Under the pieces are notes generated by a model. It did not search any database and was not told the DNA's origin. It saw only the letters and a list, made by a program, of their open reading frames with translations. A stretch of DNA of 64,000 nt from Modestobacter versicolor (GTDB lineage Bacteria > Actinomycetota > Actinomycetes > Mycobacteriales > Geodermatophilaceae): positions 310,001 to 374,000 of the forward strand of contig NZ_JACIBU010000001.1 in the NCBI RefSeq assembly GCF_014195485.1, written 5' to 3'. Positions within the stretch are counted from its first letter, which is position 1; each line of letters starts with the position of its first letter. This document shows, piece after piece, positions 14,332-23,016 of this stretch. The position numbers were made by a program, and so were the translations under genes.

Positions 14332-15507
14332 ATGGACGTCCCGTTCTGGATCTGGGCGATCACGATCGCCGCGATCGTCGGCATGCTCGTCTTCGACTTC
14401 GTCGGCCACGTGCGCACCCCGCACGCCCCCTCGCTGAAGGAGGCCGCGACCTGGTCGGCGGTCTACGTCGGCATCGCCGTGCTGTTCGGTCTCGGCGTCT
14501 TCTGGTTCGGCGGGGCCACCCCGGGCGGTGAGTACTTCGCCGGCTACATCACCGAGAAGAGCCTCTCGGTCGACAACCTCTTCGTCTTCGTGCTGATCAT
14601 GGCCAGCTTCGGCGTCCCCCGGATCGCCCAGCAGAAGGTGCTGCTCTTCGGCATCACCTTCGCGCTGGTGCTCCGCACGATCTTCATCCTCATCGGCGCG
14701 GCGGCGATCGAGAACTACAGCTGGGTGTTCTGGATCTTCGGCGGCATCCTGATCTACACCGCCGTCGTCCAGGCCCGCAGTGGTGGCCACAACGGTGACG
14801 AGGAGTTCAAGGAGAACGCCGTCCTCCGGCTGGTGCGCCGGGTCGTGCCGACCACCGAGGAGCACCACGGCGACAAGATGACGGTGAAGCTGCAGGGCAA
14901 GCGGTACATCACGCCCCTGGCCATCGCGCTCATCGCCATCGGCAGCGCCGACATCATCTTCGCCGTCGACTCGATCCCGGCGATCTTCGGTCTGACCCAG
15001 GACACCTACCTGGTGTTCGCCGCCAACGCCTTCTCCCTGCTGGGCTTGCGGCAGCTGTTCTTCCTCATCGACGGCCTGCTCGACCGGCTGGTCTACCTGG
15101 CCTACGGGCTCGCGGTGATCCTCACCTTCATCGGCGCCAAGCTGGTCATCCACGCCATGCACACCAACGAGCTGTCCTGGATCAACGGCGGCGAGCACAT
15201 CACCGTGATCCCGGAGATCCCGACCTGGCTCTCGCTGGCGGTCATCCTGGTGACCCTGCTGGTGACGACGGTGACCAGCCTCCGGCACGACCGGAAGGTG
15301 CGCGAGCGCCGTCAGGCCCGGGACGCCGCCGCCGGCACCGCGACCCCGGCCACCGGCACGGCGACCCCCACCACCGGCATCGAGGGCACGGATACCCGGA
15401 CCGCCACCGACGACCGCACCAGCCACGACGCCGACGGCACCGACGACGTCGACCGGATCAGCGACGACCCGGACGCCGAGCGCGTCGGCCCGGCGGCCGG
15501 GCGATGA
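14332..15507 (+). CDS. TerC-family membrane protein, probable Mn2+ exporter
   Basis: A 391-residue integral membrane protein of the TerC/Alx family with about nine helices to residue 315. The tail to 391 is hydrophilic and Thr/Asp-rich. Family-conserved acidic membrane motifs are seen: VFDFVGHVRTPH, SLSVDNLFVFVLIMASF, SADIIFAVDSIPAIFGLTQD and the GLRQLFFLIDGLLDRL stretch. Relatives export Mn2+ or load it into secreted enzymes. The riboswitch upstream supports Mn2+ as substrate. The next gene (MarR-like) starts within its stop codon (ATGA). Confidence 0.9.
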   Translation: MDVPFWIWAITIAAIVGMLVFDFVGHVRTPHAPSLKEAATWSAVYVGIAVLFGLGVFWFGGATPGGEYFAGYITEKSLSVDNLFVFVLIMASFGVPRIAQQKVLLFGITFALVLRTIFILIGAAAIENYSWVFWIFGGILIYTAVVQARSGGHNGDEEFKENAVLRLVRRVVPTTEEHHGDKMTVKLQGKRYITPLAIALIAIGSADIIFAVDSIPAIFGLTQDTYLVFAANAFSLLGLRQLFFLIDGLLDRLVYLAYGLAVILTFIGAKLVIHAMHTNELSWINGGEHITVIPEIPTWLSLAVILVTLLVTTVTSLRHDRKVRERRQARDAAAGTATPATGTATPTTGIEGTDTRTATDDRTSHDADGTDDVDRISDDPDAERVGPAAGR

Positions 15508-16076
15508 CCACCGCCCCGTCCGTCGTGGACCGGTGCCTCGACCGCGTCGACGTCGGCGAGCTGCTCCGGGCCCCGGCCCAGCCGGTCGACGGGCTGGCCG
15601 ACGTGCTCGGCCTGCTCGACGACCTCTCCGCGCTCGGCCGGGTCGTCGACGGCGTGGCCCGCCGGCTGGACGTGGTCTCCGGGCTGCGGTCCGGCGAGCT
15701 GCAGGCGCTGGCCGCGGTCGCCGAGGGTGCGGTGCACCCCCGCGCCGTCGCCCGGCGCACCGGCCAGGTCGACGAGGCAGGTGCGGCGACGGTCGAGTCG
15801 CTGGTGCAGCGCGGGCTGCTCGGCCGGCACCGCCACCCGGCGTCCCCGGCCACCGAGGCCTCGCTGGTCCACCTGACCGAGGCGGGCCGGGTCGTCCTCG
15901 CCCAGGTGCAGGGCCTGCAGATCAGGGCGCTGGCCGCCGTGGTGCAGCAGCTCGGCGATGCCGGGGCGGCCAGCCTGCGCAGCACGGTGTCGGCGCTCGG
16001 GACGGCGCTCGCGGCGGACCGGCCGGTCGTCGGGGTTCCCGCAGCGCAGCGGACGGTGCAGCCGCTCGGTACCTGA
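15504..16076 (+). CDS. MarR-like winged-helix regulator
   Basis: A 190-residue predicted cytoplasmic DNA-binding protein. Residues about 65-130 read as a winged helix (GELQALAAVAEGAVHPRAVARRTGQVDEAGAATVESLVQRGLL followed by a wing and HLTEAGRVVL). Flanking N- and C-terminal helices would dimerise. It starts inside the terC stop (4-nt overlap), so it is translated with TerC and may control one or both terC genes. The match to MarR is by pattern only; the ligand is unknown. Confidence 0.65.
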   Translation: MTTAPSVVDRCLDRVDVGELLRAPAQPVDGLADVLGLLDDLSALGRVVDGVARRLDVVSGLRSGELQALAAVAEGAVHPRAVARRTGQVDEAGAATVESLVQRGLLGRHRHPASPATEASLVHLTEAGRVVLAQVQGLQIRALAAVVQQLGDAGAASLRSTVSALGTALAADRPVVGVPAAQRTVQPLGT

Positions 16077-16084
16077 CCAGGTCA

Positions 16085-16117
16085 CCGGCGGGGGAGGCGG
16101 TGTGCGTCCCCCGCCGG
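16085..16117 (+). terminator. terminator after the MarR-like gene
   Basis: A perfect 11-bp stem (16085-16095 with 16107-16117) with an 11-nt loop begins 9 nt after the stop codon. Confidence 0.7.
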
Positions 16118-16188
16118 GGTCCGGGCCGGCCGAGCGGGGCCGCAGCCGGCCGCGGAGAAGTTGGCCGGTGCACCTCACAGCCGCCCCG

Positions 16189-16194
16189 TAGAGT
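16189..16194 (+). promoter_or_regulatory. -10 box for the second terC gene
   Basis: TAGAGT lies 8 nt before the GTG start at 16203, with no Shine-Dalgarno site between, which suggests a leaderless transcript. Confidence 0.45.
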
Positions 16195-16202
16195 TCGCGC
16201 TC

Positions 16203-17279
16203 GTGGAGCTCCCCGTCTGGTTCGAGATCGCGACGTTCGTGGGGCTCACCGTCCTGCTCCTCGCAGACCTCGCCCTCGTCGTCCGCCGCCCGCACGAGCC
16301 CTCCGTGAAGGAGGCGAGCATCTGGGTCACGTTCTACGTGGTGCTGGCCCTGCTCTTCGGCGTGGTCGTCCTGGCGGTGACCAACGGGCAGTTCGCCACC
16401 GAGTTCTACGCCGGGTGGCTGACCGAGTACTCGCTCTCGGTCGACAACCTCTTCGTCTTCGTGATCATCATGGCCCGCTTCCAGGTGCCCAGGAAGCTGC
16501 AGCAAGAGGTCCTGATGGTCGGGATCATCATCGCCCTGGTCCTCCGCGGGATCTTCATCCTGCTCGGCGCCGAGCTGATCGAGCGCTTCACCTGGGTCTT
16601 CTACATCTTCGGCGCCTTCCTCGTGTACACCGCGATCAACCTCGTCCGGCACCGCGACGAGGACGAGGACTACGAGGAGAACGCCTTCATCCGGCGGATG
16701 CGCAAGGTCCTGCCGATGACCCCGGACTTCCACGAGAGCAAGATCCGCGTCGTCCAGAACGGCAAGAAGCTGTGGACGCCGATGATCGTGGTGTTCCTGG
16801 CGCTGGGCACGACCGACCTGCTCTTCGCGCTGGACAGCATCCCGGCGATCTTCGGGCTCACCCGCGAGCCGTTCATCGTCTTCACCGCGAACATCTTCGC
16901 GCTGATGGGCCTGCGCCAGCTGTACTTCCTGCTCGGCGGCCTGCTCAAGCGGCTCGTCTACCTGTCGATCGGCCTGGCCGTCATCCTCGCGTTCATCGGC
17001 GTGAAGCTGATCATGGAGGCGCTGCACACCAACGAGCTGCCGTTCATCAACGGCGGTGAGCACATCGAGGCGGTGCCGGAGATCCCGATCTGGCTGTCGC
17101 TGTCGATCATCCTCGGCGTCCTGCTGGTGGCGACCGTGGCGAGCCTGCTCAAGACGCGTGGCGAGACGACCGAGGACGCCCCGGCCGAGGTCGCCGAGGG
17201 CGAGTCCCCGGTGGGCACCGAGACCACCGGCCGGCCCGCTCCGGCGCCGGAGACCGCCGAGGAGCCCCGGCACACCTGA
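16203..17279 (+). CDS. second TerC-family membrane protein
   Basis: A 358-residue paralogue of the first TerC protein, with the same helix order and signature motifs (VKEASIWVTFYV, SLSVDNLFVFVIIMARF, TTDLLFALDSIPAIFGLTRE, GLRQLYFLLGGLLKRL). The C-terminal tail is acidic, Pro/Glu-rich and different. GTG 16203 is chosen because the first membrane segment follows at once and a -10 box sits 8 nt upstream; the open frame upstream adds only 14 unlikely residues. No riboswitch precedes it, so it is probably regulated differently from its twin. Confidence 0.85.
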   Translation: MELPVWFEIATFVGLTVLLLADLALVVRRPHEPSVKEASIWVTFYVVLALLFGVVVLAVTNGQFATEFYAGWLTEYSLSVDNLFVFVIIMARFQVPRKLQQEVLMVGIIIALVLRGIFILLGAELIERFTWVFYIFGAFLVYTAINLVRHRDEDEDYEENAFIRRMRKVLPMTPDFHESKIRVVQNGKKLWTPMIVVFLALGTTDLLFALDSIPAIFGLTREPFIVFTANIFALMGLRQLYFLLGGLLKRLVYLSIGLAVILAFIGVKLIMEALHTNELPFINGGEHIEAVPEIPIWLSLSIILGVLLVATVASLLKTRGETTEDAPAEVAEGESPVGTETTGRPAPAPETAEEPRHT

Positions 17280-17286
17280 GCCGCAG

Positions 17287-17318
17287 CCACCTCCGCCGCC
17301 CGCGGGCAGCGGAGGTGG
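17287..17318. terminator. bidirectional terminator
   Basis: A 10-bp stem (17287-17296 with 17309-17318) whose loop is itself palindromic (CCCGCGGG). It separates the converging terC and amidohydrolase genes. Confidence 0.7.
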
Positions 17319-17331
17319 TCGAGCAGCCCGC

Positions 17332-18576
17332 TCAGCGCGGCGGGATCGTCCCTGCGTCGACGGTGGCGCCGCCGGCGGCGACCAGCTCGCCGTCCCGCCA
17401 GACCTCGCGCACCCGGCCGGGCAGCCCGGTGAGGTCGCCGGCGTCGCCGTCCAGGACGACGACGTCCGCGCGCTTGCCCGGCTCCAGGCTGCCCAGCTCG
17501 TCGGCCACGCCCAGCAGCTCGGCCGCGGACAGGGTGGCGGCGTGCCAGGCCTGCTCGGGGCTCATCCCGCAGCCGGCCATCAGGCCCAGCTCGGAGAGGT
17601 TGTCGCCGTGCGGGCCGACGCCGCTGTCGGTGCCCATGGCGACCTTGACCCCGGCCTCGACGGCCCGGGCGACGGACGCGTCGTGCACCGACTGCACCGA
17701 CCGCGCCTTCTCGACCACCGCGTCCGGGAGCGAGGCGCCGTTGGCCACCGCGGTCAGCACCGCGCGGGGAGCGGCGAGGGTCGGCACCAGCCAGGTGCCC
17801 CGCGTCAGCATCAGCTCGATCGCCTCGTCGTCCAGGTAGATGCCGTGCTCGATGGAGCGGATGCCGGCCCGCACGGCGGCCTTGATGCCCTCCGCACCCT
17901 GCGCGTGGGCCATGACGAAGGCACCGGCCGCCTCGGCCTCCTCGACCAGGACGTCGAGCTCGGCCGGGCGGAAGTGCGGGTGCCGCGGGTCGTCCCGGGC
18001 GGAGAGAACGCCGCCGCTGGTGGCGACCTTGATGACGTCGGCGCCGGCGCGGAACAGCTCGCGCACGGTGCGGCGCATCTCGTCGGGTCCGTCGACGACG
18101 GTGTCCGGGCGCCCCGGGTGCGGGCCCATCAGCGGCACCTCGGCGCCGCAGACGTGCCAGCCGTCGCCGTGCCCGCCGGTCTGGGACAGCATGCTGATCG
18201 CGATCTGCATCCGCGGGCCGGCGATGAGGCCGTTGCGCACCGCCTCCGCGACCCCGAGGTCCGCGCCGCCGGCGTCGCGCACGTTCGTGATGCCCAGGGC
18301 CAGGGTGCGGCGCAGGTTGTGCACCGCCTCGTAGAACCCGTAGCTGAACGGGGTCTGCAGGTGCCGCAGGGTGTCGACGCCGCTCAGCATCACGTGCACG
18401 TGGCAGTCGAACAGGCCCGGCAGCACGGTGGCCCCGGTGCAGTCGACGACCTCGTCGCCGTCCAGCCCGGTGCCGACCTCGACGACCCGGCCGTCCTCCA
18501 CCGCCACGTCACCTGGTGCTGGGGGGCTGCCCGTGCCGTCGAGGACCTGCCCACCGGAGAACACGCGTCGCGTCAT
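17332..18576 (-). CDS. metal-dependent amidohydrolase (imidazolonepropionase/prolidase-like)
   Basis: A 414-residue TIM-barrel hydrolase. Metal and catalytic residues are visible: DCHVHVML (His-x-His), DVIKVATSGG (candidate carboxylated Lys), FVMAHAQG (His), SIEHGIYL (His) and AMGTDSGVGPHG (Asp). N- and C-terminal strands (GGQVLDG, SLEPGKRADVVVLDG) form the usual composite domain. Members cleave cyclic amides or dipeptides; the substrate cannot be read. ATG 18576 has a TAGGGT -10 box 5 nt upstream, so the mRNA is probably leaderless. Confidence 0.82.
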   Translation of the reverse strand: MTRRVFSGGQVLDGTGSPPAPGDVAVEDGRVVEVGTGLDGDEVVDCTGATVLPGLFDCHVHVMLSGVDTLRHLQTPFSYGFYEAVHNLRRTLALGITNVRDAGGADLGVAEAVRNGLIAGPRMQIAISMLSQTGGHGDGWHVCGAEVPLMGPHPGRPDTVVDGPDEMRRTVRELFRAGADVIKVATSGGVLSARDDPRHPHFRPAELDVLVEEAEAAGAFVMAHAQGAEGIKAAVRAGIRSIEHGIYLDDEAIELMLTRGTWLVPTLAAPRAVLTAVANGASLPDAVVEKARSVQSVHDASVARAVEAGVKVAMGTDSGVGPHGDNLSELGLMAGCGMSPEQAWHAATLSAAELLGVADELGSLEPGKRADVVVLDGDAGDLTGLPGRVREVWRDGELVAAGGATVDAGTIPPR

Positions 18577-18581
18577 ACCGC

Positions 18582-18587
18582 ACCCTA
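18582..18587 (-). promoter_or_regulatory. -10 box of the leaderless amidohydrolase gene
   Basis: TAGGGT on the minus strand ends 5 nt before the ATG; no ribosome site is present. Confidence 0.5.
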
Positions 18588-18656
18588 GCGCCTCGTTAGC
18601 GGTGCTCAGGATCATCCGGCCGGGCACGGTGGACGGGCGCCTGGTTGGCTGCGGGC

Positions 18657-19994
18657 ATGGGCCCCCCGACCGACGCCGGACGGATCGCCGGTCTGGTCGG
18701 CCTGCTGTTCGGCCTGGCCGGCATGGGCAGCGCGGCGGTCGCGGTCACGCTCCCGGCGATCGCCGCCGACCTCGACCTGACCACCGGTGGCGTCTCCTGG
18801 GTGATCAGCCTCTACGCGCTGATGCTCGCCGTGGCCACCGCCGTCTACGGCCGGGTCGCCGACCTCGCCGGCATCCGGCTGCCGCTGGTCGTCGGCGTCG
18901 GCCTGATGGCCGCCGGCGCGGTGCTCGGCGGCCTGGCACCGAGCTACCCGGTGCTGCTGGGTGCCCGCCTGCTCCAGGGCATGGGCGCGGCCGCGGTGCC
19001 GGTGCTCGGCATGGCCATCGTCAGCGCCCGCTACGAGGGCACGGTGCGCACCACGGCGCTCGGCCAGGTCGCCGGCACGGCCGCGGCGGTCAGCGCGCTG
19101 GGCCCGCTGACCGGCGGGCTCGTCGCCGACTGGGCGGGCTGGCGGGCGGTCGTGGTGCTTCCGGCGCTCGGGTTGCTGCTGGTGCCGGTGCTGTGGCGCT
19201 CGGTCCCCACCGCGGGGACCGGGGCCCGGCTGGACCTGCTGGGTGCGGTCCTGGTCGCCGGCACCGCCGCCGGCCTGGTGCTCCTCGTGCAGTCCCCGGC
19301 GTCGGGCGCGGTGATCGCCGCGGTCGGTGCCGCCCTGCTCGGGCTGGGCATCCCGGCGGTCGCCGCGCAGGTGCGTCGCCGGCCGGAGGGCTTCCTGCCC
19401 ACGGCCGTCCTGCGCGAGCCGGTGGTGGTCCGCAGCGCGCTGGCCGCCTCCGCCGTCCCGGCCGCCTGGTTCGCCCTGCTGATCGCCGTCCCGGCCGTGC
19501 TGGCCGGCGAGGGGTGGACGCCGCTGCACATCGGCCTGGCGCTGCTGCCCAGCGCGCTCACCGGGTTCCTCGCCCCGCGGCTGGCCGGCCCGCTGCTGGC
19601 CCGGCTGCGCCCCGCGCGGTCGCTGGCCGTCTCCGGGGTCACCGCGACCGTCGCGCTGCTGGTCGCCGCTCTCGGCGCCGCCACCGGGTCGGCGCCCGGG
19701 CTGGTGGCGGCCGTCGTCCTGGTGACCTTCGCCTTCGGGCTGGGCCAGCCGGCGCTGATGGCCGCGGTCGGCGGCGCCGTCCCGGTCGAGGTGCGCGGCG
19801 TCGCCCTCGGCATCGCCACCCTGGTCTTCCTGGTCGGCGGTGGCGTGGGGTCGGCGGTGGTCGGCGGTGCGGGGGAGGTGCTGGGGCTGGACCGCAGCCT
19901 GCTGCTCCTCGCCGTGCTGCCGCTGCTCGGCGCGCTGGGGCTGGTCCCCGGCATCCGGGCGGACCGCCGCGACCCGGGAGCGCTCACCCCTTAG
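18657..19994 (+). CDS. MFS transporter
   Basis: A 445-residue permease with about 12-14 membrane helices. The motif-A region VYGRVADLAGIRLPLVVGVGLMAAGAVLGGLAPSY and the LLGARLLQGMGAAAVPVLGMAIVS helix place it in the drug:H+ antiporter branch. ATG 18657 is preferred over an in-frame TTG 12 nt upstream. It is divergent from the amidohydrolase gene across 80 nt. No regulator gene adjoins it; the substrate is unknown. Confidence 0.85.
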   Translation: MGPPTDAGRIAGLVGLLFGLAGMGSAAVAVTLPAIAADLDLTTGGVSWVISLYALMLAVATAVYGRVADLAGIRLPLVVGVGLMAAGAVLGGLAPSYPVLLGARLLQGMGAAAVPVLGMAIVSARYEGTVRTTALGQVAGTAAAVSALGPLTGGLVADWAGWRAVVVLPALGLLLVPVLWRSVPTAGTGARLDLLGAVLVAGTAAGLVLLVQSPASGAVIAAVGAALLGLGIPAVAAQVRRRPEGFLPTAVLREPVVVRSALAASAVPAAWFALLIAVPAVLAGEGWTPLHIGLALLPSALTGFLAPRLAGPLLARLRPARSLAVSGVTATVALLVAALGAATGSAPGLVAAVVLVTFAFGLGQPALMAAVGGAVPVEVRGVALGIATLVFLVGGGVGSAVVGGAGEVLGLDRSLLLLAVLPLLGALGLVPGIRADRRDPGALTP

Positions 19995-20029
19995 CGGTGC
20001 TCACCACCTGGATGGCGACGTCGCTGGGC

Positions 20030-20035
20030 TAGCGT
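20030..20035 (+). promoter_or_regulatory. -10 box of the leaderless S9 peptidase gene
   Basis: TAGCGT ends 7 nt before the ATG at 20043, with no Shine-Dalgarno site. Confidence 0.55.
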
Positions 20036-20042
20036 GCCGGTC

Positions 20043-22112
20043 ATGCGGCCGACCGACCTCTCCCTGCTGCGCACGCCCGGCGTCCCCACCGTGTCCCCGG
20101 ACGGGACGACCGCCGTCGTCGCCGTCTCCCGGCTCGACCTGGACGCCGACGAGTACCGCAGCCAGCTGTGGACCGTGCCCACCGACGGCTCGGCGCCGGC
20201 CCGCCCGCTGACCCACGGCCACCGCGACCAGGCCCCGGTGTTCTCGCCCGACGGCCGCTGGCTGGCCTTCCTGTCGGCCGAGCCGAAGGGCCGCCCGCAG
20301 CTGCACGTGCTGCCGACCGCCGGGGGAGCGGCGCGGAGGCTCACCGACCACCACCTGGGCGCGGGGGTGCCGGTGTGGTCACCGGACTCCCGCCGGCTGG
20401 CCTACACCGCCCGGGTGCCCGAGGCCGGTCGCTACGGCACCGACGAGGACGTCCCGCCGGCGGCCGAGGCGCCGCGGCTGATCACCACGCTGAAGTACCG
20501 GCAGGACGACCTGGGCTTCACCAACGACCGGCGCAGCCACGTCTTCGTCGTGGGCCTGCCCGCCGACGCGGACGACGACGGCGTGGCCCTGGCCGAGCCG
20601 TTCCAGGTGACCGGCGGGGACGTCGACGACGCCGACGTGGCGTGGAGCCCGGACGGCACCGAGCTGGCGTTCGTCTCCGCGCGGCACGAGGGGGCCGACC
20701 TCGACCGGGTCAGCGACGTCTACGTCGTCCGGCCCGACGGCACTGGCCTGCGCAGGGTCACCGAGTCGCGGTCGGCGTGCGCGCACCCGGCGTACGACCC
20801 GCAGGACCCGGCCGGCAGCACCATCTACCTCACCGCCCAGCCCGACCTCGGCCCGCTGGGCCGGGACTTCGTCGGGCGGAACACGACGCTGTGCCGGGTC
20901 GCCGCGGCCGGCGGACCGGTGGAGCCGCTGCTCGACCCCGAGGAGCACGACCGCGGCGACGAGACCCCGGCGACGGTCGTCGCCGACGGGGCGGCGTTCG
21001 TCGGCGTCCAGCGGCGCGGGGCGGTCGAGCTGCTGCGGGTGCCGCTGTCCGGCGGTGCGCCCGAGCCGCTGGTCGACGGGCCGTACACGGTGCGCGGCAT
21101 CGGGGTCGGCGGCGGCGTCGTCGTGGCCACCGTCGCCCACGACCGGTCGGCCGGCGAGCTGATCGCCATCACCCCGGGCCGCCGCCGGCTGATCACCGGG
21201 TTCGGCGCCCAGCTGCAGGCCACCGGGCGGCTGCACCGGATGCGCGAGCGGACCGCGACCGCACCGGACGGCTACCCGGTGCACGGCTGGGTCACCACGC
21301 CGCCCGGCCCCGGCCCGCACCCGGTGCTCCTCACCGTGCACGGCGGCCCCTTCGCCCAGTACGGCTGGACGCTGTTCGACGAGACCCAGGCCTACGTCGA
21401 GGCGGGGTACGCCGTCGTGCAGTGCAACCCGCGCGGCTCCTCCGGCTACGGCCAGGCGCACGGCCGGGTCATCAAGGAGCACATGGGCGAGCTGGACGCC
21501 GACGACGTCGTCGCCTTCCTGGACGACGCCCTGCAGGACCCGGCGCTGGACTCCTCGCGGGTCGGCATCATGGGCGGCTCCTACGGCGGCTTCATGACGA
21601 CGCTGCTGCTCGGCCGCACCGACCGGTTCGCCGCGGGGATCAGCGAGCGGGCGTTCAACGACCCGGTGAGCTTCGTCGGCTCCTCGGACATCGGGTTCTT
21701 CTTCCCCGACGAGTACGTGGGCACCGACCCGGAGCGGATCGCGGCGCAGTCGCCGATGGCCACGGCGCACCGGATCACCACGCCGACGATGGTGATCCAC
21801 TCGGAGGAGGACTGGCGCTGCCCGCTGGAGCAGGGGACCCGGCTCTACGTCGAGCTGAAGCGCCGCGGCGTGCCCACCGAGCTGCTGCTGTTCCCGGGGG
21901 AGGGGCACGAGCTCTCCCGCACCGGCCGGCCGCAGCACCGGCGGGCCCGGCTGGAGCACGTGCTGCGCTGGTGGGGGCGCTGGCTGCCCACCCCGCAGAA
22001 CAGCTCGGCGATGGGCGCGCTGCCCGCCGGGTCCACCGCGGCCACGGCCCCGCCGCCGGTCGAGCGCCGGACGGCGGAGCCGCTGACCGTGCAGGCCACG
22101 CGGGTCGGTTGA
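20043..22112 (+). CDS. S9-family serine peptidase (acylaminoacyl-peptidase-like)
   Basis: A 689-residue prolyl-oligopeptidase-family enzyme that cleaves short peptides. The N-terminal 400 residues form a beta-propeller with TolB/WD-like repeats (SPDGRWLAFLSAEPKG, WSPDSRRLAYTAR, WSPDGTELAFVSARHEG). The C-terminal alpha/beta hydrolase domain has GIMGGSYGGFMT (nucleophile about Ser513), HSEEDWRCP (Asp region) and FPGEGHELSRTGRPQHR (His). No signal peptide is seen, so it is probably cytosolic. ATG 20043 is chosen for leaderless spacing to TAGCGT; a GTG 9 nt upstream is in frame but overlaps the -10. Confidence 0.9.
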   Translation: MRPTDLSLLRTPGVPTVSPDGTTAVVAVSRLDLDADEYRSQLWTVPTDGSAPARPLTHGHRDQAPVFSPDGRWLAFLSAEPKGRPQLHVLPTAGGAARRLTDHHLGAGVPVWSPDSRRLAYTARVPEAGRYGTDEDVPPAAEAPRLITTLKYRQDDLGFTNDRRSHVFVVGLPADADDDGVALAEPFQVTGGDVDDADVAWSPDGTELAFVSARHEGADLDRVSDVYVVRPDGTGLRRVTESRSACAHPAYDPQDPAGSTIYLTAQPDLGPLGRDFVGRNTTLCRVAAAGGPVEPLLDPEEHDRGDETPATVVADGAAFVGVQRRGAVELLRVPLSGGAPEPLVDGPYTVRGIGVGGGVVVATVAHDRSAGELIAITPGRRRLITGFGAQLQATGRLHRMRERTATAPDGYPVHGWVTTPPGPGPHPVLLTVHGGPFAQYGWTLFDETQAYVEAGYAVVQCNPRGSSGYGQAHGRVIKEHMGELDADDVVAFLDDALQDPALDSSRVGIMGGSYGGFMTTLLLGRTDRFAAGISERAFNDPVSFVGSSDIGFFFPDEYVGTDPERIAAQSPMATAHRITTPTMVIHSEEDWRCPLEQGTRLYVELKRRGVPTELLLFPGEGHELSRTGRPQHRRARLEHVLRWWGRWLPTPQNSSAMGALPAGSTAATAPPPVERRTAEPLTVQATRVG

Positions 22113-22117
22113 TCGTG

Positions 22118-22144
22118 CCGCCGCCGGTTCAGCGCCGGCGGCGG
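22118..22144. terminator. bidirectional terminator
   Basis: A 10-bp stem (22118-22127 with 22135-22144) and 7-nt loop overlap the last codons of the minus-strand gene and follow the peptidase stop by 5 nt. Confidence 0.65.
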
Positions 22145-22563
22145 ACCACCGCGTAGCCGAGGGCGAGCAGGCCGGCGACCAGCGCGGTCCCGGTGGTGCG
22201 GGCACGGAGGCTGGCCCGCACGATGCCGAGGGGGTCCGGCTGCGCCAGCCGGGTGCCCAGCAGCGCGCCGCCGAGCGGGGAGTCGACGCCCGACCCGACG
22301 GTGACGATGTGCTGCGAGGGGGAGTCGAGTCGGGCGGTGAGCCCGGCGTCGGCGAGCGCGCCGGCCAGCTCAGCGAGGTCGGCGCGGCCGGGCCGCGTGC
22401 CGTTGCGGGCGGTTGCCGCGGCCCGCAGGCCGAGCACGAAACCGCGGACGTCGTCGGCGACCACGTGCAGGTCACCGCCCCCTGCGGTGACCCGCACGGG
22501 CGCGCCGTCGACCTCGATCGACAGGTCGGCGGTCACGTCGAGGCGGGCCGCCTCCGGGTTCAT
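22129..22563 (-). CDS. unrecognised protein with C-terminal membrane anchor
   Basis: A 144-residue protein I cannot assign. The N-terminal half reads as short beta strands (VTADLSIEVDGAPVRVTAGGGDLHVVADDVRGFVLGLRA). The middle looks helical. The last 20 residues are a single hydrophobic segment (ALVAGLLALGYAVV) ending in four basic residues, as in a tail-anchored protein. Its ATG overlaps the stop of the 82-residue gene upstream (ATGA), so the two are made together. The paired start and shared terminator make it a real gene. Confidence 0.65.
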   Translation of the reverse strand: MNPEAARLDVTADLSIEVDGAPVRVTAGGGDLHVVADDVRGFVLGLRAAATARNGTRPGRADLAELAGALADAGLTARLDSPSQHIVTVGSGVDSPLGGALLGTRLAQPDPLGIVRASLRARTTGTALVAGLLALGYAVVRRRR

Positions 22564-22808
22564 CCCTGGCTGGCGTTCTCGGTGGTGGTGATGCGGAGCG
22601 TGCCGTTCAGCCGCCAGGTGGCGCGCGGCGCGTCCGGGCCGGTCTCCCGGGGGACCTCGACGATCATGTCGACGAACTGGTAGTTGATCGCCGCGCCCTT
22701 GCCGGTCAGGTAGGTCCACATCTCCTTGCCGAGGTCGGCGAAGCTGGTGGCCTCGTGGGACTTGATGTCGCGCTCGCCGGTCGCTGCGTCGCTGTTCGCC
22801 ATGCTCAT
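22560..22808 (-). CDS. unrecognised 82-residue protein, partner of the anchored protein
   Basis: A small soluble protein of unknown function. The N-terminal part is polar. A central stretch (SFADLGKEMWTYLTGKGAAINYQFVDMIVEVP) and a beta-like end (ATWRLNGTLRITTTENASQG) look conserved in style rather than random. ATG 22808 has GAGGAGA 7-12 nt upstream; a second in-frame ATG lies 6 nt later. It is first of a coupled two-gene unit. Confidence 0.65.
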   Translation of the reverse strand: MSMANSDAATGERDIKSHEATSFADLGKEMWTYLTGKGAAINYQFVDMIVEVPRETGPDAPRATWRLNGTLRITTTENASQG

Positions 22809-22897
22809 GGGGATCTCCTCGATCGGTCGGTGTTCGCGGGGGTGCGGCTCTTCCAGAGGCGCCGGCGACGCGTTCGTCGACGGCTTCGGTTGTGCAC

Positions 22898-22922
22898 TAC
22901 CCGGTTCGGCTGCGGCGAACCG
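22898..22922 (-). promoter_or_regulatory. candidate stress-sigma promoter and operator of the unknown pair
   Basis: The minus strand has GTTC (22920-22917) and GGGTA (22902-22898), the two halves recognised by actinobacterial SigB/SigF-type factors, but with a 14-nt spacer, one short of normal. A 7-bp inverted repeat (CGGTTCG 22902-22908, CGAACCG 22916-22922) overlaps it and could be a repressor site. Confidence 0.35.
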
Positions 22923-23004
22923 GTGACCGACCAGGTGATCGCCGTCCGGACGCGCCGCCCACCGCTCCGGCGCCGACGCGGGCTGCCCGGTGCCCGTGCC
23001 GGGC

Positions 23005-23010
23005 TAGCGT
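23005..23010 (+). promoter_or_regulatory. -10 box of a leaderless small gene
   Basis: TAGCGT ends 6 nt before the ATG at 23017; no ribosome site is present. Confidence 0.55.
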
Positions 23011-23016
23011 GCTCCC

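Noticed and set aside
16077-16202. Riboswitch upstream of the second terC
   Set aside because: None of the yybP-ykoY motifs is present; only a terminator and a -10 box are seen.
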